This document shows, one piece after another, positions 28,379 to 36,597 of a stretch of DNA of 64,000 nt. Within the stretch, counting starts at the first letter, position 1. Every line of letters starts with the position of its first letter. Both the position numbers and the translations under genes were made by a program. The notes beneath the pieces were generated by a model. It had not been told where the DNA came from and made no database searches. It worked only from the letters and a program-made list of their open reading frames with translations. The stretch is from Sphingobacterium multivorum (GTDB taxonomy: Bacteria; Bacteroidota; Bacteroidia; Sphingobacteriales; Sphingobacteriaceae), in assembly GCF_039511225.1 (NCBI RefSeq), contig NZ_CP154261.1, positions 1,488,001 to 1,552,000 on the forward strand, given 5' to 3'.

Positions 28379-29947
28379 TTGAAAGTGAAAAATATAAATT
28401 ATAAAAAAGCCTGTTTCAAAGCATTTACTGTTATGCTTTGCTTTCTAGCAGTGTCATGTAAGAAAGAAGGCGCCGATACTGAAAGAGCACTGTCGGGCAC
28501 CTTGGTGAAGCCCAGTTACAACAGGAGTGCCATGTTTCGTAACCCTTTAAATGGTTGGGTCATGTATGCCTCAGCTTCGGGCAATCCCTCTTATTGGGAC
28601 ACCCAATTCTATGTACCTGACTTAGGTAAAACGGTCAAAGCAATTGACTATGCATCTGCCTGTTATATCCGTACCAGCTGGCGAACTTTTAATCCTGTAG
28701 ATGGCGTATATGCCTGGAGGGATCCCAGCACCGCAATCTATAAAATGATCAAAGGGGCACAAGATAAAGGATTGCCAATCGCCTTTCGTATCGTGGTCGA
28801 CGGTCGCGATCAAGGAGCAAATACGCCGCAGTTTGTTTTTGATGCAGGCGCCAAGTATTATGTGGCCAATGCATCTTTTCCGGACAGAAAAACGCCGGTG
28901 CTGCAAGACCCTGTTTTTCGGAAATATTATAGCAAGCTGATCGAAGAATTAGCTAAGGATTTTAATGATTTAAATAAAACATCCTTTGTAGATGCCTATG
29001 GACTCGGATTGTGGGGCGAGGGGCACAGTGTAATATATGAAGATCCCAATAACCCCTCTGGTCAAAATATTGAGGCCATCAAAGAAGAAGTCGTCGATTG
29101 GATTTCGGATGTTTATTCAAAGAATTTTACAAAGGTCCCCTTGCTAATCAATTATCATCGCGTAGTTGGCGACCCAGCGGGCAATGGAGCTCCAAATCCG
29201 AATTCGGAGAAGTTGTTGAATAAGATGATCAGCAAAGGATACAGCCTGCGTCAGGATGCCTTTGGAATGACCGATTATTATCAAAGCTGGGAGAAAAATT
29301 TTGCTAAGGTTTGGAATTTTAAACGTCCGATTATTATGGAAGGTGGTTGGATTACGACTGGTACACATCGTTACTGGACTGATCCAAGCGGTAAATATAG
29401 GCAAGACCATCCCGAAGATGTTCGGCAGGGCGAATTTGACAGCTCCTTGGAAGCCGCTGTAAACATGATGGATTTCCGTATCGGTGAAATTGAAAGCTGG
29501 TTTACCAAGTCCTTTACATTATGTCAGCGTTTTATTTCTGAAGGTGGTTATCGTTTATATCCCGATCGGGTCTATTTACCGGAAAAAGTGAATGCAGGTA
29601 CAGAAGCGACGATTAACCACCGCTGGCGGAATATGGGCTGGGGCTATTTTCCGAACAATATTCCTCAGTGGAACTATAAATATAAGGTAGCCTTTGCACT
29701 GCTGGATGAAGAAAATAAGGTTAAAAAAGTTTTTGTTGACGACAAAGGAGAGCCTTCTACCTGGCTTAAGAATAACCCAATAACGTATGAATTTAAAGCC
29801 AACGTCGATGTGGCTGCAGGAAACTATACGTGGGCCGTCGCCATCGTAGATACGACAAATGAAAATAAGCCGGGAATAAAACTTGCCGTCAATGGTGATA
29901 TGACCAATACCGGATGGTTAAAACTATTGGAGGTACAGGTCCAATAG
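28379..29947 (+). CDS. Second DUF4832/DUF4874-type putative glycoside hydrolase (lipoprotein)
   Basis: 522 aa paralogue of the protein at 9434-11029, alike along its full length (NPLNGWVMYAS, GLGLWGEGHS, RPIIMEGGW and NNIPQWNYKYKVAFALL in both). Unlike that one it has a lipobox (AVSC, Cys ~27), so it is probably surface- or outer-membrane-anchored. The start used is TTG 28379; GTG 28385 is an alternative and no ATG is in range. One copy anchored beside SusCDE and one soluble copy in the enzyme operon suggests surface and periplasmic roles on the same glycan. Closes the PUL. Confidence 0.75.
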   Translation: MKVKNINYKKACFKAFTVMLCFLAVSCKKEGADTERALSGTLVKPSYNRSAMFRNPLNGWVMYASASGNPSYWDTQFYVPDLGKTVKAIDYASACYIRTSWRTFNPVDGVYAWRDPSTAIYKMIKGAQDKGLPIAFRIVVDGRDQGANTPQFVFDAGAKYYVANASFPDRKTPVLQDPVFRKYYSKLIEELAKDFNDLNKTSFVDAYGLGLWGEGHSVIYEDPNNPSGQNIEAIKEEVVDWISDVYSKNFTKVPLLINYHRVVGDPAGNGAPNPNSEKLLNKMISKGYSLRQDAFGMTDYYQSWEKNFAKVWNFKRPIIMEGGWITTGTHRYWTDPSGKYRQDHPEDVRQGEFDSSLEAAVNMMDFRIGEIESWFTKSFTLCQRFISEGGYRLYPDRVYLPEKVNAGTEATINHRWRNMGWGYFPNNIPQWNYKYKVAFALLDEENKVKKVFVDDKGEPSTWLKNNPITYEFKANVDVAAGNYTWAVAIVDTTNENKPGIKLAVNGDMTNTGWLKLLEVQVQ

Positions 29948-29968
29948 AATTAACCAGAGATTGTCAGA

Positions 29969-30000
29969 AACAGCTATCAAACGACTAATTGGTAGCTGTT
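29969..30000 (+). terminator. Inverted repeat at the end of the PUL
   Basis: AACAGCTATCAA and TTGGTAGCTGTT form a 12-bp stem with one G-T pair around a 9-base loop, 22 bases after the last PUL stop. The trailing sequence is CTTCCA rather than a T run, so termination may be weak. Confidence 0.5.
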
Positions 30001-30090
30001 CTTCCATTGAAGATTTTTGAGGGAAAGCGGCCGATAAATCCTATTTTTTAAGGTCGGATCGGGAGAAGTTGCTTTTTTTTTGAGGATACC

Positions 30091-30879
30091 TTATTCACCT
30101 AATGCCTTGACGATAGCCATGCCTACAGCCTTGGCTGATTGTGGATTTTGGCCAGTGATTAATCTGCCGTCAACGGTAACATGGGACTGCCAAGGATCGG
30201 ATTTTTCATAGATCCCACCTATTGCCTTTAGCCTATCCTCTAGTAAAAAGGGGACGACATTGCTAAGCTTGACAAGCTCTTCTTCTTCGTTGCTAAAGCC
30301 ATTAACTTTTTTCCCTTTTATCAAATATTCGCCGGTGCTCAGTTTGATGTTGGTTAAGCCTGCAGGTCCATGACACACGGCTGCAATGACCCCATTTGCC
30401 TCGTATATCTTGCTGGCAATCTTTGCGATTGATGAATCGAAAGGAAGATCCCACATCGCACCATGTCCTCCGGCATAAAAGATAGCTTTATATTCTTCAG
30501 GTTTTACCTGGGTAGGTTTGAGTGAATGGGTGATTTTACTGTAGTAGTATTTATCCTCCCAGAATTTTTTGTTAACGGGATCATTTAGGTCAAATCCATC
30601 CACAGGTGGATTTCCGCCCTGTGGGCTAACAAAATCAATCTCATATCCGGCAGCTGTTAAAACCTCCCATGGATGCGAGACTTCCCCGAGATAATAACCT
30701 GTTTTTTCGCCTGTATTGCCTTTTGTATCGTGGCTAGTCACTACAAATAGAATTTTTGGTTTTCGGTTTGTTGCATAGCAATGCGTTACTATTAGGATTA
30801 ATAAAGCCGAAAATATTCCTATTTGTCTAAAAAGTTGTTTTGCTTTCATATTGCTTTGATTTTCTTCTTTTTGGAACAA
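30091..30879 (-). CDS. DJ-1/PfpI (class I glutamine amidotransferase-like) protein, copy 1
   Basis: 262 aa with an N-terminal signal segment (residues ~14-36). Hsp31/DJ-1-type fold: KILFVVTSHD, FVSPQGGNPPVDGFD, AIFYAGGHGAMWDLP, and the nucleophile elbow AAVCHGPAGL (Cys ~168) followed by a catalytic-triad region. Relatives act as glyoxalases, deglycases or chaperones. Export by the signal peptide is less usual for them. A copy differing at only a handful of residues lies at 33013-33801, and both are divergent from an NTF2 gene across the same intergenic sequence. Confidence 0.85.
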   Translation of the reverse strand: MFQKEENQSNMKAKQLFRQIGIFSALLILIVTHCYATNRKPKILFVVTSHDTKGNTGEKTGYYLGEVSHPWEVLTAAGYEIDFVSPQGGNPPVDGFDLNDPVNKKFWEDKYYYSKITHSLKPTQVKPEEYKAIFYAGGHGAMWDLPFDSSIAKIASKIYEANGVIAAVCHGPAGLTNIKLSTGEYLIKGKKVNGFSNEEEELVKLSNVVPFLLEDRLKAIGGIYEKSDPWQSHVTVDGRLITGQNPQSAKAVGMAIVKALGE

Positions 30880-30932
30880 ATTTCTTGATTTTGTATGGTA
30901 ATTTACCGTGACCTACATCACAAAATTAAAAT

Positions 30933-31067
30933 TCACCTCCCCATTTCCGCTATTTACCGAGTTTTCCGGTCTGTTAGTCTAAAGGCCATAGGCTAGGGGC
31001 CTATTGTGTTGTAGTTTTGAGTCAACAAATAAGAACAGATAAACTAACAATATAAAATAAAGACATT
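30933..31067 (+). promoter_or_regulatory. NTF2 upstream module, copy 1
   Basis: Conserved block CACCTCCCCATT..., then ACCGAGTTTTCC, the palindrome ATAGGC-TAGGG-GCCTAT (30988-31004), -7 element TAGTTTTG (31012-31019), and a fixed 5' leader ending AATAAAGACATT before the ATG. The palindrome sits where an operator could reach the polymerase. The -7 match is to the Bacteroidota TAnnTTTG consensus; no TTTG is at -33. Confidence 0.7.
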
Positions 31068-31514
31068 ATGAACTCATTAGTAAAAACATTCGCAGCGGCA
31101 GCCTTAATCACAGTATCCACTTTCGCTATGGCAGCTGAAGGACCGGGAACAAAATCGGCAAAAGCAAACGTTAACCTTTCCACAGCGGACTTGACTTTAG
31201 ATCACTATGTTGCGGTAACGACCGAGGGAGAATCAGCAGGAGTAGAGCAGTTGTTTGCAGCTGATTTCAATCAAAAGATCCAAGCTACCAATGCGCAGTC
31301 TAACAGCCGTAGCGAAGTGGTTAAATCCTTGAAAAAGCAAAAAGGAGAGAAGCTGAACTGTACAGTAAGCACAGACATCTTAGAAGAATCCGCAGACTAT
31401 ATGGTGGCTAAAGTGACGTTGAAATTTGAGAATTTCACTAAAACAGATCTAGTTACCTTGGAGCGTGTAGGCAATGACTGGAAAGTTTCCAAATCAATCA
31501 ATTCGTATAAATAG
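31068..31514 (+). CDS. Secreted NTF2-like 148-aa protein, array copy 1
   Basis: Signal peptide of 22-23 residues (AALITVSTFAMA, cut before AEGPG). The mature part (~35-148) resembles the NTF2-like/lumazine-binding small alpha+beta cone: helix STADLTLDHYVAVTTEGE, EQLFAADF, SNSRSEVVKSLKKQKGE, and strands MVAKVTLKFENFTKTDLVTLER and GNDWKVSKSINSY. NTF2-like folds can bind small ligands or polypeptides; the activity here is unknown. This copy has T20-type variation in the signal peptide and SEVVKS instead of SAVVKL. Followed by an S41 peptidase gene, preceded divergently by the DJ-1 gene. Confidence 0.8.
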   Translation: MNSLVKTFAAAALITVSTFAMAAEGPGTKSAKANVNLSTADLTLDHYVAVTTEGESAGVEQLFAADFNQKIQATNAQSNSRSEVVKSLKKQKGEKLNCTVSTDILEESADYMVAKVTLKFENFTKTDLVTLERVGNDWKVSKSINSYK

Positions 31515-31523
31515 AATTTTACA

Positions 31524-31615
31524 ACTGGTGGTTTGCCGCAAATAAATGACAAACCACTAGTGAATCATATGTTTAAATTTAGTTTAGAAGCCACGTCGAG
31601 AGATGTGGCTTTTTA
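31524..31615 (+). terminator. Double-hairpin terminator after NTF2 copy 1
   Basis: Hairpin 1: ACTGGTGGTTTGCC (31524-31537) pairs with GACAAACCACTAGT (31548-31561) using two G-U pairs. Hairpin 2: AGCCACGTC with GATGTGGCT (from 31589) followed by a T run. The same pair ends several other NTF2 genes. Confidence 0.75.
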
Positions 31616-31692
31616 AGTATATTATTTCTACAGACGTTTAATAGAATTGCTGTTCTTTTTTTTATTTTTGATATATTATTAATTTTTAATTT

Positions 31693-32766
31693 ATGTACAA
31701 AGTCTTTTTATTCATAGCTTGTTTTTCCATTTTAAATATTTGCCATGCTCAAAATAGAGAGGTAATCAAATTAGCGAATCAATTTATCGATACGTTGGAA
31801 GTCCATTCTTTTATGCGAAGCAAAATCGACTTTGATCGATTACGTATGGAGACCACTGCAAAGGTTAAGAATGTGAATAAGACAGACTCATTGTTGTCGA
31901 CGTTTAAAGAAATAGTTTCCGGATTAAAGGATCATCATTCCAGTGTTAGTCGCGTTAAAGATACAACTGATAATCTGGCATTCATTAAAATGATCGCAAG
32001 TACGACCTATGAGAAAGAAGGAATGCCTCCGCTCAATTTTCAACATCGTTTAATTGAAGATAAATATGCATATATCAATGTTCCTGGTGTACTTTTAGAG
32101 CATAGACGCTACATTGATACTTTACAAAAACAGTTGCGTGAACTGGATGGAAAGCATCCGAAAGCCTGGATTATTGATTTAACAGAAAATGATGGTGGCG
32201 CTTCTGTACCAATGATTACCCCATTTCATAGCTTGATTGATACAAGTCAAACTTTTTCTTATTTTGATGGAACCTTAGATAAAGATGGCAAGGAGGTTTT
32301 AATAGATAAATTTCAGATTCCCCAAAATGGATTATATATTGACGATAGTATCGAAGCTAAATATTGTAAATTCGATACCGTACAAGCTCAACCCCTTAAA
32401 AATAATCATATACCCATTATTGTCTTGGTCTCAAATATCACTGCAAGTTCTGGCGAAATTACAGCGAGTCACTTCTTAGGACAAAAGAATGTCACTTTAA
32501 TCGGAGCAATGACAAATGGGTTAACTTCGAGTAATGAACTCTATTATGTGGATAAGGGTTATTCCGTTAATTTGATGACAGCGTTGTTGCATGACCGGAA
32601 AGGAAAATCTTATCATGTTGGTGAAGGTATAAGTCCTGATATCACCGTTGATTTTGAATATCCTGAGAACATCCGAAATTTTAAAGAACGCTATCGATTT
32701 ACATTAGAGAACAAATCAGTATTTATCAATAAAGCGATTGAATTTTTGAAAGCAAAGGGGATTTAA
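31693..32766 (+). CDS. S41-family serine peptidase, secreted
   Basis: 357 aa with signal peptide (ends near CHAQ, residue 19). The C-terminal processing-protease core is present: YAYINVPGV, KAWIIDLTENDGGASVPM, and the nucleophile motif ITASSGEITA (Ser ~254), then TLIGAMTNGLTSSNE and GKSYHVGEGISPDITVDF. No PDZ domain is visible, which is common among short Bacteroidota S41 proteins. It lies between NTF2 copy 1 and an orphan double hairpin, so it reads as cargo of the cassette array. Substrate unknown. Confidence 0.85.
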   Translation: MYKVFLFIACFSILNICHAQNREVIKLANQFIDTLEVHSFMRSKIDFDRLRMETTAKVKNVNKTDSLLSTFKEIVSGLKDHHSSVSRVKDTTDNLAFIKMIASTTYEKEGMPPLNFQHRLIEDKYAYINVPGVLLEHRRYIDTLQKQLRELDGKHPKAWIIDLTENDGGASVPMITPFHSLIDTSQTFSYFDGTLDKDGKEVLIDKFQIPQNGLYIDDSIEAKYCKFDTVQAQPLKNNHIPIIVLVSNITASSGEITASHFLGQKNVTLIGAMTNGLTSSNELYYVDKGYSVNLMTALLHDRKGKSYHVGEGISPDITVDFEYPENIRNFKERYRFTLENKSVFINKAIEFLKAKGI

Positions 32767-32814
32767 CTTTGAATAATAAAATTCAAGTTTATAAAGTAAA
32801 ATACATATAGACGA

Positions 32815-32930
32815 ACTAGTGGTCTGTCAGCTCGGGCAGCCGACAAACCACTAGTGAATCATATATTCATTAAAGCTACACGGGAGATGTGGCTATTACG
32901 TCAAAAGGGCCTGATTCTCATCAGACCCTT
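32815..32930 (+). terminator. Orphan NTF2-type double hairpin plus start of the 285-bp repeat
   Basis: ACTAGTGGTCTGTC (32815-32828) and GACAAACCACTAGT (32842-32855), then a decayed hairpin 2 and the first ~32 bases of the dispersed repeat (TCAAAAGGGCCTGATTCTCA from 32900). No NTF2 gene precedes it; the S41 gene does. This is a leftover of another cassette boundary, or the S41 gene replaced or followed an NTF2 copy. Confidence 0.65.
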
Positions 32931-33012
32931 TCACTTAATATTTTCTTGTTTAGCAATTATTAAACAGACCCATGGTTTTCAAAAAACCAATGTTGTTATG
33001 CTGGGGGATACC

Positions 33013-33801
33013 TTATTCACCTAATGCCTTGACTATAGCCATGCCTACAGCTTTAGCTGATTGTGGATTTTGTCCAGTGATTAATCTGCCGTCAATAGTG
33101 ACATGGGACTGCCAAGGATCGGATTTTTCATAAATCCCACCTATTGCCTTTAGCCTATCCTCTAGTAAAAAGGGGACGACATTGCTGAGCTTTACAAGCT
33201 CTTCTTCTTCGTTGCTAAAGCCATTAACTTTTTTCCCCTTTATCAAATATTCGCCGGTGCTCAGTTTGATGTTGGTTAAGCCTGCAGGTCCATGACATAC
33301 AGCTGCAATGACCCCATTTGCCTCGTATATTTTGCTGGCAATCTTTGCGATTGATGAGTCGAAAGGAAGATCCCACATCGCACCATGTCCTCCGGCATAA
33401 AAGATAGCTTTATATTCTTCAGGTTTGACCTGAGAAGGTTTGAGTGAATGGGTAATTTTACTGTGGTAGTATTTGTCCTCCCAGAATTTTTTGTTAACGG
33501 GATCATTTAGGTCAAATCCATCCACAGGTGGATTTCCGCCCTGTGGGCTAACAAAATCAATCTCATATCCGGCAGCTGTTAAAACCTCCCATGGATGCGA
33601 GACTTCACCGAGATAATAACCTGTTTTTTCGCCTGTATTGCCTTTTGTATCGTGACTAGTCACTACAAATAGAATTTTTGGTTTTCGGTTTGTTGCATAG
33701 CAATGCGTTGCTATTAGGATTAATAAAGCCGAAAATATTCCTATTTGCCTAAAGAGTTGTTTTGCTTTCATATTGCTTTGATTTTCTTCTTGTTGGAACA
33801 A
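33013..33801 (-). CDS. DJ-1/PfpI protein, copy 2
   Basis: 262 aa, nearly identical to the copy at 30091-30879. The few visible changes are Q4 for E4, A31 for V31, H for Y in DKYYHSK, S for T in KPSQVK and I for V in VTIDGRL. The nucleophile elbow AAVCHGPAGL is kept. The duplicated block starts at GGATACCTTATTCACC just past the stop codon and runs through the divergent promoter into NTF2 copy 2. So this is a recent segmental duplication of ~1.4 kb, not two independent acquisitions. Confidence 0.85.
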   Translation of the reverse strand: MFQQEENQSNMKAKQLFRQIGIFSALLILIATHCYATNRKPKILFVVTSHDTKGNTGEKTGYYLGEVSHPWEVLTAAGYEIDFVSPQGGNPPVDGFDLNDPVNKKFWEDKYYHSKITHSLKPSQVKPEEYKAIFYAGGHGAMWDLPFDSSIAKIASKIYEANGVIAAVCHGPAGLTNIKLSTGEYLIKGKKVNGFSNEEEELVKLSNVVPFLLEDRLKAIGGIYEKSDPWQSHVTIDGRLITGQNPQSAKAVGMAIVKALGE

Positions 33802-33855
33802 ATTTCTTGATTTTGTATGGTAATTTACCGTGACCTACATCACAAAATTAAAATT

Positions 33856-33989
33856 CACCTCCCCATTCCCGCCATTCACCGAGTTTTCCTGAGCGTTAGT
33901 CTAAAGATCATAGGCTAGGGGCCTATTGTGTTGTAGTTTTGAGTCAACAAATAAGAACAGATAAACTAACAATATAAAATAAAGACATT
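33856..33989 (+). promoter_or_regulatory. NTF2 upstream module, copy 2
   Basis: Same order as copy 1: palindrome ATAGGC...GCCTAT at 33910-33926, -7 TAGTTTTG at 33934-33941, leader ending AATAAAGACATT. The sequence on the DJ-1 side (back to 33802) is also shared with copy 1. Confidence 0.7.
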
Positions 33990-34436
33990 ATGAAAACGCT
34001 AGTAAAAACATTCGCAGCAGCAGCCCTAATCGCCGTATCAACTTTCGCTATGGCAGCTGAAGGACCTGGAGCAAAAACAACAAAATCAAACGTTAACCTT
34101 TCCACAGCAGACTTGGCTTTGGATCATTATGTGGCGGTCACGACAGAGGGAGAATCAGCAGGAGTAGAGCAGTTATTCGCAGCTGATTTTAATCAAAAGA
34201 TCCAAGCTACCAATGCACAGTCTAACAGCCGTAGTGCCGTAGTTAAACTATTGAAAAAGCAAAAAGGCGAAAAGCTGAACTGTACAGTAAGCACTGATAT
34301 CATTGAGGAATCGGCAGACTATATGGTTGCTAAAGTAACCTTGAAATTTGAAAACTTCAGCAAAACAGATTTAGTTACCTTGGAGCGTGTGGGCAATGAC
34401 TGGAAAGTTTCCAAATCGATCAATTCGTATAAGTAG
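33990..34436 (+). CDS. Secreted NTF2-like 148-aa protein, array copy 2
   Basis: Same length and architecture as copy 1, with MKTLVKTF instead of MNSLVKTF, AKTTKSN after the cleavage site, SAVVKLLKK and DIIEESADY. The differences from copy 1 are spread through the gene although the flanking DJ-1 block is almost identical. The two NTF2 genes may therefore have exchanged sequence with other array copies. Followed by a hairpin of the short class and by a polytopic membrane protein gene. Confidence 0.8.
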   Translation: MKTLVKTFAAAALIAVSTFAMAAEGPGAKTTKSNVNLSTADLALDHYVAVTTEGESAGVEQLFAADFNQKIQATNAQSNSRSAVVKLLKKQKGEKLNCTVSTDIIEESADYMVAKVTLKFENFSKTDLVTLERVGNDWKVSKSINSYK

Positions 34437-34467
34437 AAGCCATCTCAAATAAATATATATGTTGTAG

Positions 34468-34496
34468 AGCCATATCGGAAGATGTGGCTTTTTATT
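34468..34496 (+). terminator. Single-hairpin terminator after NTF2 copy 2
   Basis: AGCCATATC and GATGTGGCT with a T-rich tail; only hairpin 2 of the pair is present. Copies 5 and 6 have the same short form. Confidence 0.7.
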
Positions 34497-34607
34497 GTTT
34501 TGTCGTATAGACACCATGCATGGTAAAGAGATATGTCTTCTTTTTTGCCTTTTATCAAATTTTTGATCTTAAAAGAAGGGTAGCTTTGGGATATTAAATA
34601 ATCAATT

Positions 34608-35057
34608 ATGAAAAAGCATAATTTCTTAATGGAAAGACTAGTAAAATATAAAGCGTTTATTAATATCATTACAATATTGCTTTTGTTGCTTTTACCTCTG
34701 CCTGGTGAAAAGTTTACGCTCCTTTTTTTTATGGTGTTATTTCTTGCTCTATTTCAATTTTTTACTTGCCTGAATTATGTTGATTTCATCAACATGTGGG
34801 ACTTAGTTGTTCAAGCTCTACTGGCGGCTATTTATATTCTAATCTGTACAACAGTTTTACTGCATTCGTTATATATAGTAAAAAGAAGACTGGGAACTAC
34901 ATTAGATAGGATATTTTCGATAGTTATAGGGATAGCAGGTCTTTATAGCCTACATGCTGTCCTACAATACCCGGATATGTTTTCTTTTGCTTGGCTTGCA
35001 TTATTTTTCATTTTCAATATAATGAGATGGATGCTTATAACAAAGGCTGATTATTAG
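34608..35057 (+). CDS. Hypothetical membrane protein, four helices
   Basis: 149 aa, no family recognised. Hydrophobic segments at about 16-29 (FINIITILLLLLLPLP), 33-52, 62-88 and 105-140 (LFSFAWLALFFIFNIM near the end), so it is a small integral membrane protein without a cleavable signal. It follows NTF2 copy 2 in the same direction and precedes a cassette hairpin and the 285-bp repeat, so it is array cargo. A membrane-bound immunity or transport role is possible but unsupported. Confidence 0.6.
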   Translation: MKKHNFLMERLVKYKAFINIITILLLLLLPLPGEKFTLLFFMVLFLALFQFFTCLNYVDFINMWDLVVQALLAAIYILICTTVLLHSLYIVKRRLGTTLDRIFSIVIGIAGLYSLHAVLQYPDMFSFAWLALFFIFNIMRWMLITKADY

Positions 35058-35128
35058 CGGATGATATGTTTATTGGAGCAAATAAAGGATCCCGAAAACT
35101 AGGGGCAGTACTTTTTCAGTTTAGTTTA

Positions 35129-35443
35129 GAAGCCAGATCCTGAAATCTGGCTTCTTTACGTCAAAAGGGCCTGATTCTCATCAGACCCTTTCTCTTAGCG
35201 TTTATTTGTACAGTAATTTTTATGTTTCTGATCGTTTCCTCTTTTTTGTTTCGTCATCCAATGTTTTTAAAGACTATTGGATTTTCACTGTACGACGCCA
35301 ATTTTTATGTTGAACCTTTCCTTCGAAAGATAGCTTGGAGCCGCTTTGTATTATAAGAACAATTGCCATTTCCAAATAGTTTTATCGAAGTGATTTTTTT
35401 TATAAATTGGATCGACTTATTTAAACTGTATGAACATCTTGTT
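35129..35443 (+). repeat. Cassette hairpin followed by dispersed repeat, copy 2 of 3
   Basis: AGCCAGATCC-TGAAATCTGGCT (35129-35150) is a hairpin 2 variant. The ~285-bp repeat starts at 35161 and matches copy 1 closely (for example CACTGTACGACGCCAATTTT). It ends near 35443, about 110 bases before the 3' end of the minus-strand 230-aa gene. The 35444-35555 rest holds no gene. Confidence 0.75.
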
Positions 35444-35555
35444 TATTGTAGTGTCATTCTTGTTCGCCCATATTCCGCAACTAATTTATTGTTTTAAATA
35501 GACCGCTTTATAGTTCAAGTGATGGAGGTGGAGCTATTTATTTTATATACAGTAA

Positions 35556-36248
35556 CTAGCGGATTCCTATCGCTGACAGATTGTCGATCGTACTTTGAAT
35601 AAAAGCATCAGACGCCAAATTTTTAACCGTATTCTTATTGAGTATACCATTCTGTTTTTTTAAGACATACTCACTAGCTTTAAACCACTGCGGAGGTATT
35701 CCATCTATTTCTTTCTCTGGTAAATAAAAATAAGTGAAATTCAGTTTTTCGATGTCGGAGACCAATTTCTTTACTTCATCGGCGTAATTTTTGAGTTGTG
35801 ACACGCTGAGGCTATCTTCAATCCTTTTTGTCAATAATCGGTCCTCATACAATCTCGATTCGGTGAGTTTGATGACTTCAATAAAAGAAGCGATCGATGA
35901 ATCATCAAAACCATCCCACCAATAATCACGTAATTGTTCATTTTCAGTATTAAAATAAACCCTCCGTTCTTCTGTTGACATTAAGGAGCCTGGTCTTACA
36001 TAACTTTCTGTTGGAATATCACCCCAAACAGAAGCCCATCGGGCTGTTTTGGAGTAATAAAAAGATCCGGTAAATTCGCTTTCCATATACCTGCTAATTG
36101 TTAGCCCTAATGACAAGTAAAAACCGTTTTCTAACTTTTTTGAAAAAAATCCTTGTGCGCTGGGTATGGAGTTTTTAAAATAGAGGTATCCTGATGTTGC
36201 TAAAGGAGCTTTGACTTTAGCGACTAATTTTGCCTTTGTTAACTTCAT
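35556..36248 (-). CDS. Hypothetical 230-aa protein (array cargo)
   Basis: No family recognised. Soluble, no signal peptide. The first ~115 residues are strand-rich with aromatic residues (YLYFKNSIPSAQGFFSKKLENG, FTGSFYYSKTARWASVWG), and the rest is helical with charged heptads (IEVIKLTESRLYEDRLLTKRIEDSL). The N-terminal part vaguely recalls DUF4304-like proteins, but I would not assign it. It occupies the position held by the 424-aa gene in the unit at 7.4-9.1 kb: same 3' repeat, same 5' head relic. Confidence 0.65.
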   Translation of the reverse strand: MKLTKAKLVAKVKAPLATSGYLYFKNSIPSAQGFFSKKLENGFYLSLGLTISRYMESEFTGSFYYSKTARWASVWGDIPTESYVRPGSLMSTEERRVYFNTENEQLRDYWWDGFDDSSIASFIEVIKLTESRLYEDRLLTKRIEDSLSVSQLKNYADEVKKLVSDIEKLNFTYFYLPEKEIDGIPPQWFKASEYVLKKQNGILNKNTVKNLASDAFIQSTIDNLSAIGIR

Positions 36249-36263
36249 TTGTTAAAGATTATC

Positions 36264-36383
36264 TCATGTCTCAAAAACTTCTTCAATCAGTTTGTATTGT
36301 CTGAGATTATCGGCAGACTCAAGTGTATATTGCTGATCGGTATAGATGAATACTTTATAGTGTTGATGGGAAATTTCAATCAT
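36264..36383 (-). pseudogene. 39-codon relic of the 424-aa cargo gene N-terminus
   Basis: Reads MIEISHQHYKVFIYTD..., ESADNLRQYKLIEE and stops at TGA (36264-36266). It aligns with the first ~31 residues of the protein at 7684-8958 (MIEIYHQHYKILFYTD, ESADNLRRYK) and then diverges. The 230-aa gene begins 15 bases after its stop, so cargo was swapped just inside a conserved 5' head. Whether the short peptide is translated is unknown. Confidence 0.75.
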
Positions 36384-36462
36384 TTGGGCTTGTAGCTTTT
36401 GCTATTAAAGATAGCAGTTAGAGTCTGATTATCGAAAATTCAGTGCATTATTCTAAGCCTTT

Positions 36463-36597
36463 TCACCTCCCCATTCCCGCCATTCACCGAGTTTTCCAGA
36501 GCGTTGGTCTAAAGATCATAGGCTAGGGGCCTACTGTGTTGTAGTTTTGAGTCAACAAATAAGAACAGATAAACTAACAATATAAAATAAAGACATT
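36463..36597 (+). promoter_or_regulatory. NTF2 upstream module, copy 3
   Basis: Conserved block with palindrome variant ATAGGC...GCCTAC and -7 TAGTTTTG at 36542-36549. The homology extends upstream to ~36384 with the region before 9030, sharing CTTTTGCTATTAAAGATAGC. Confidence 0.7.
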
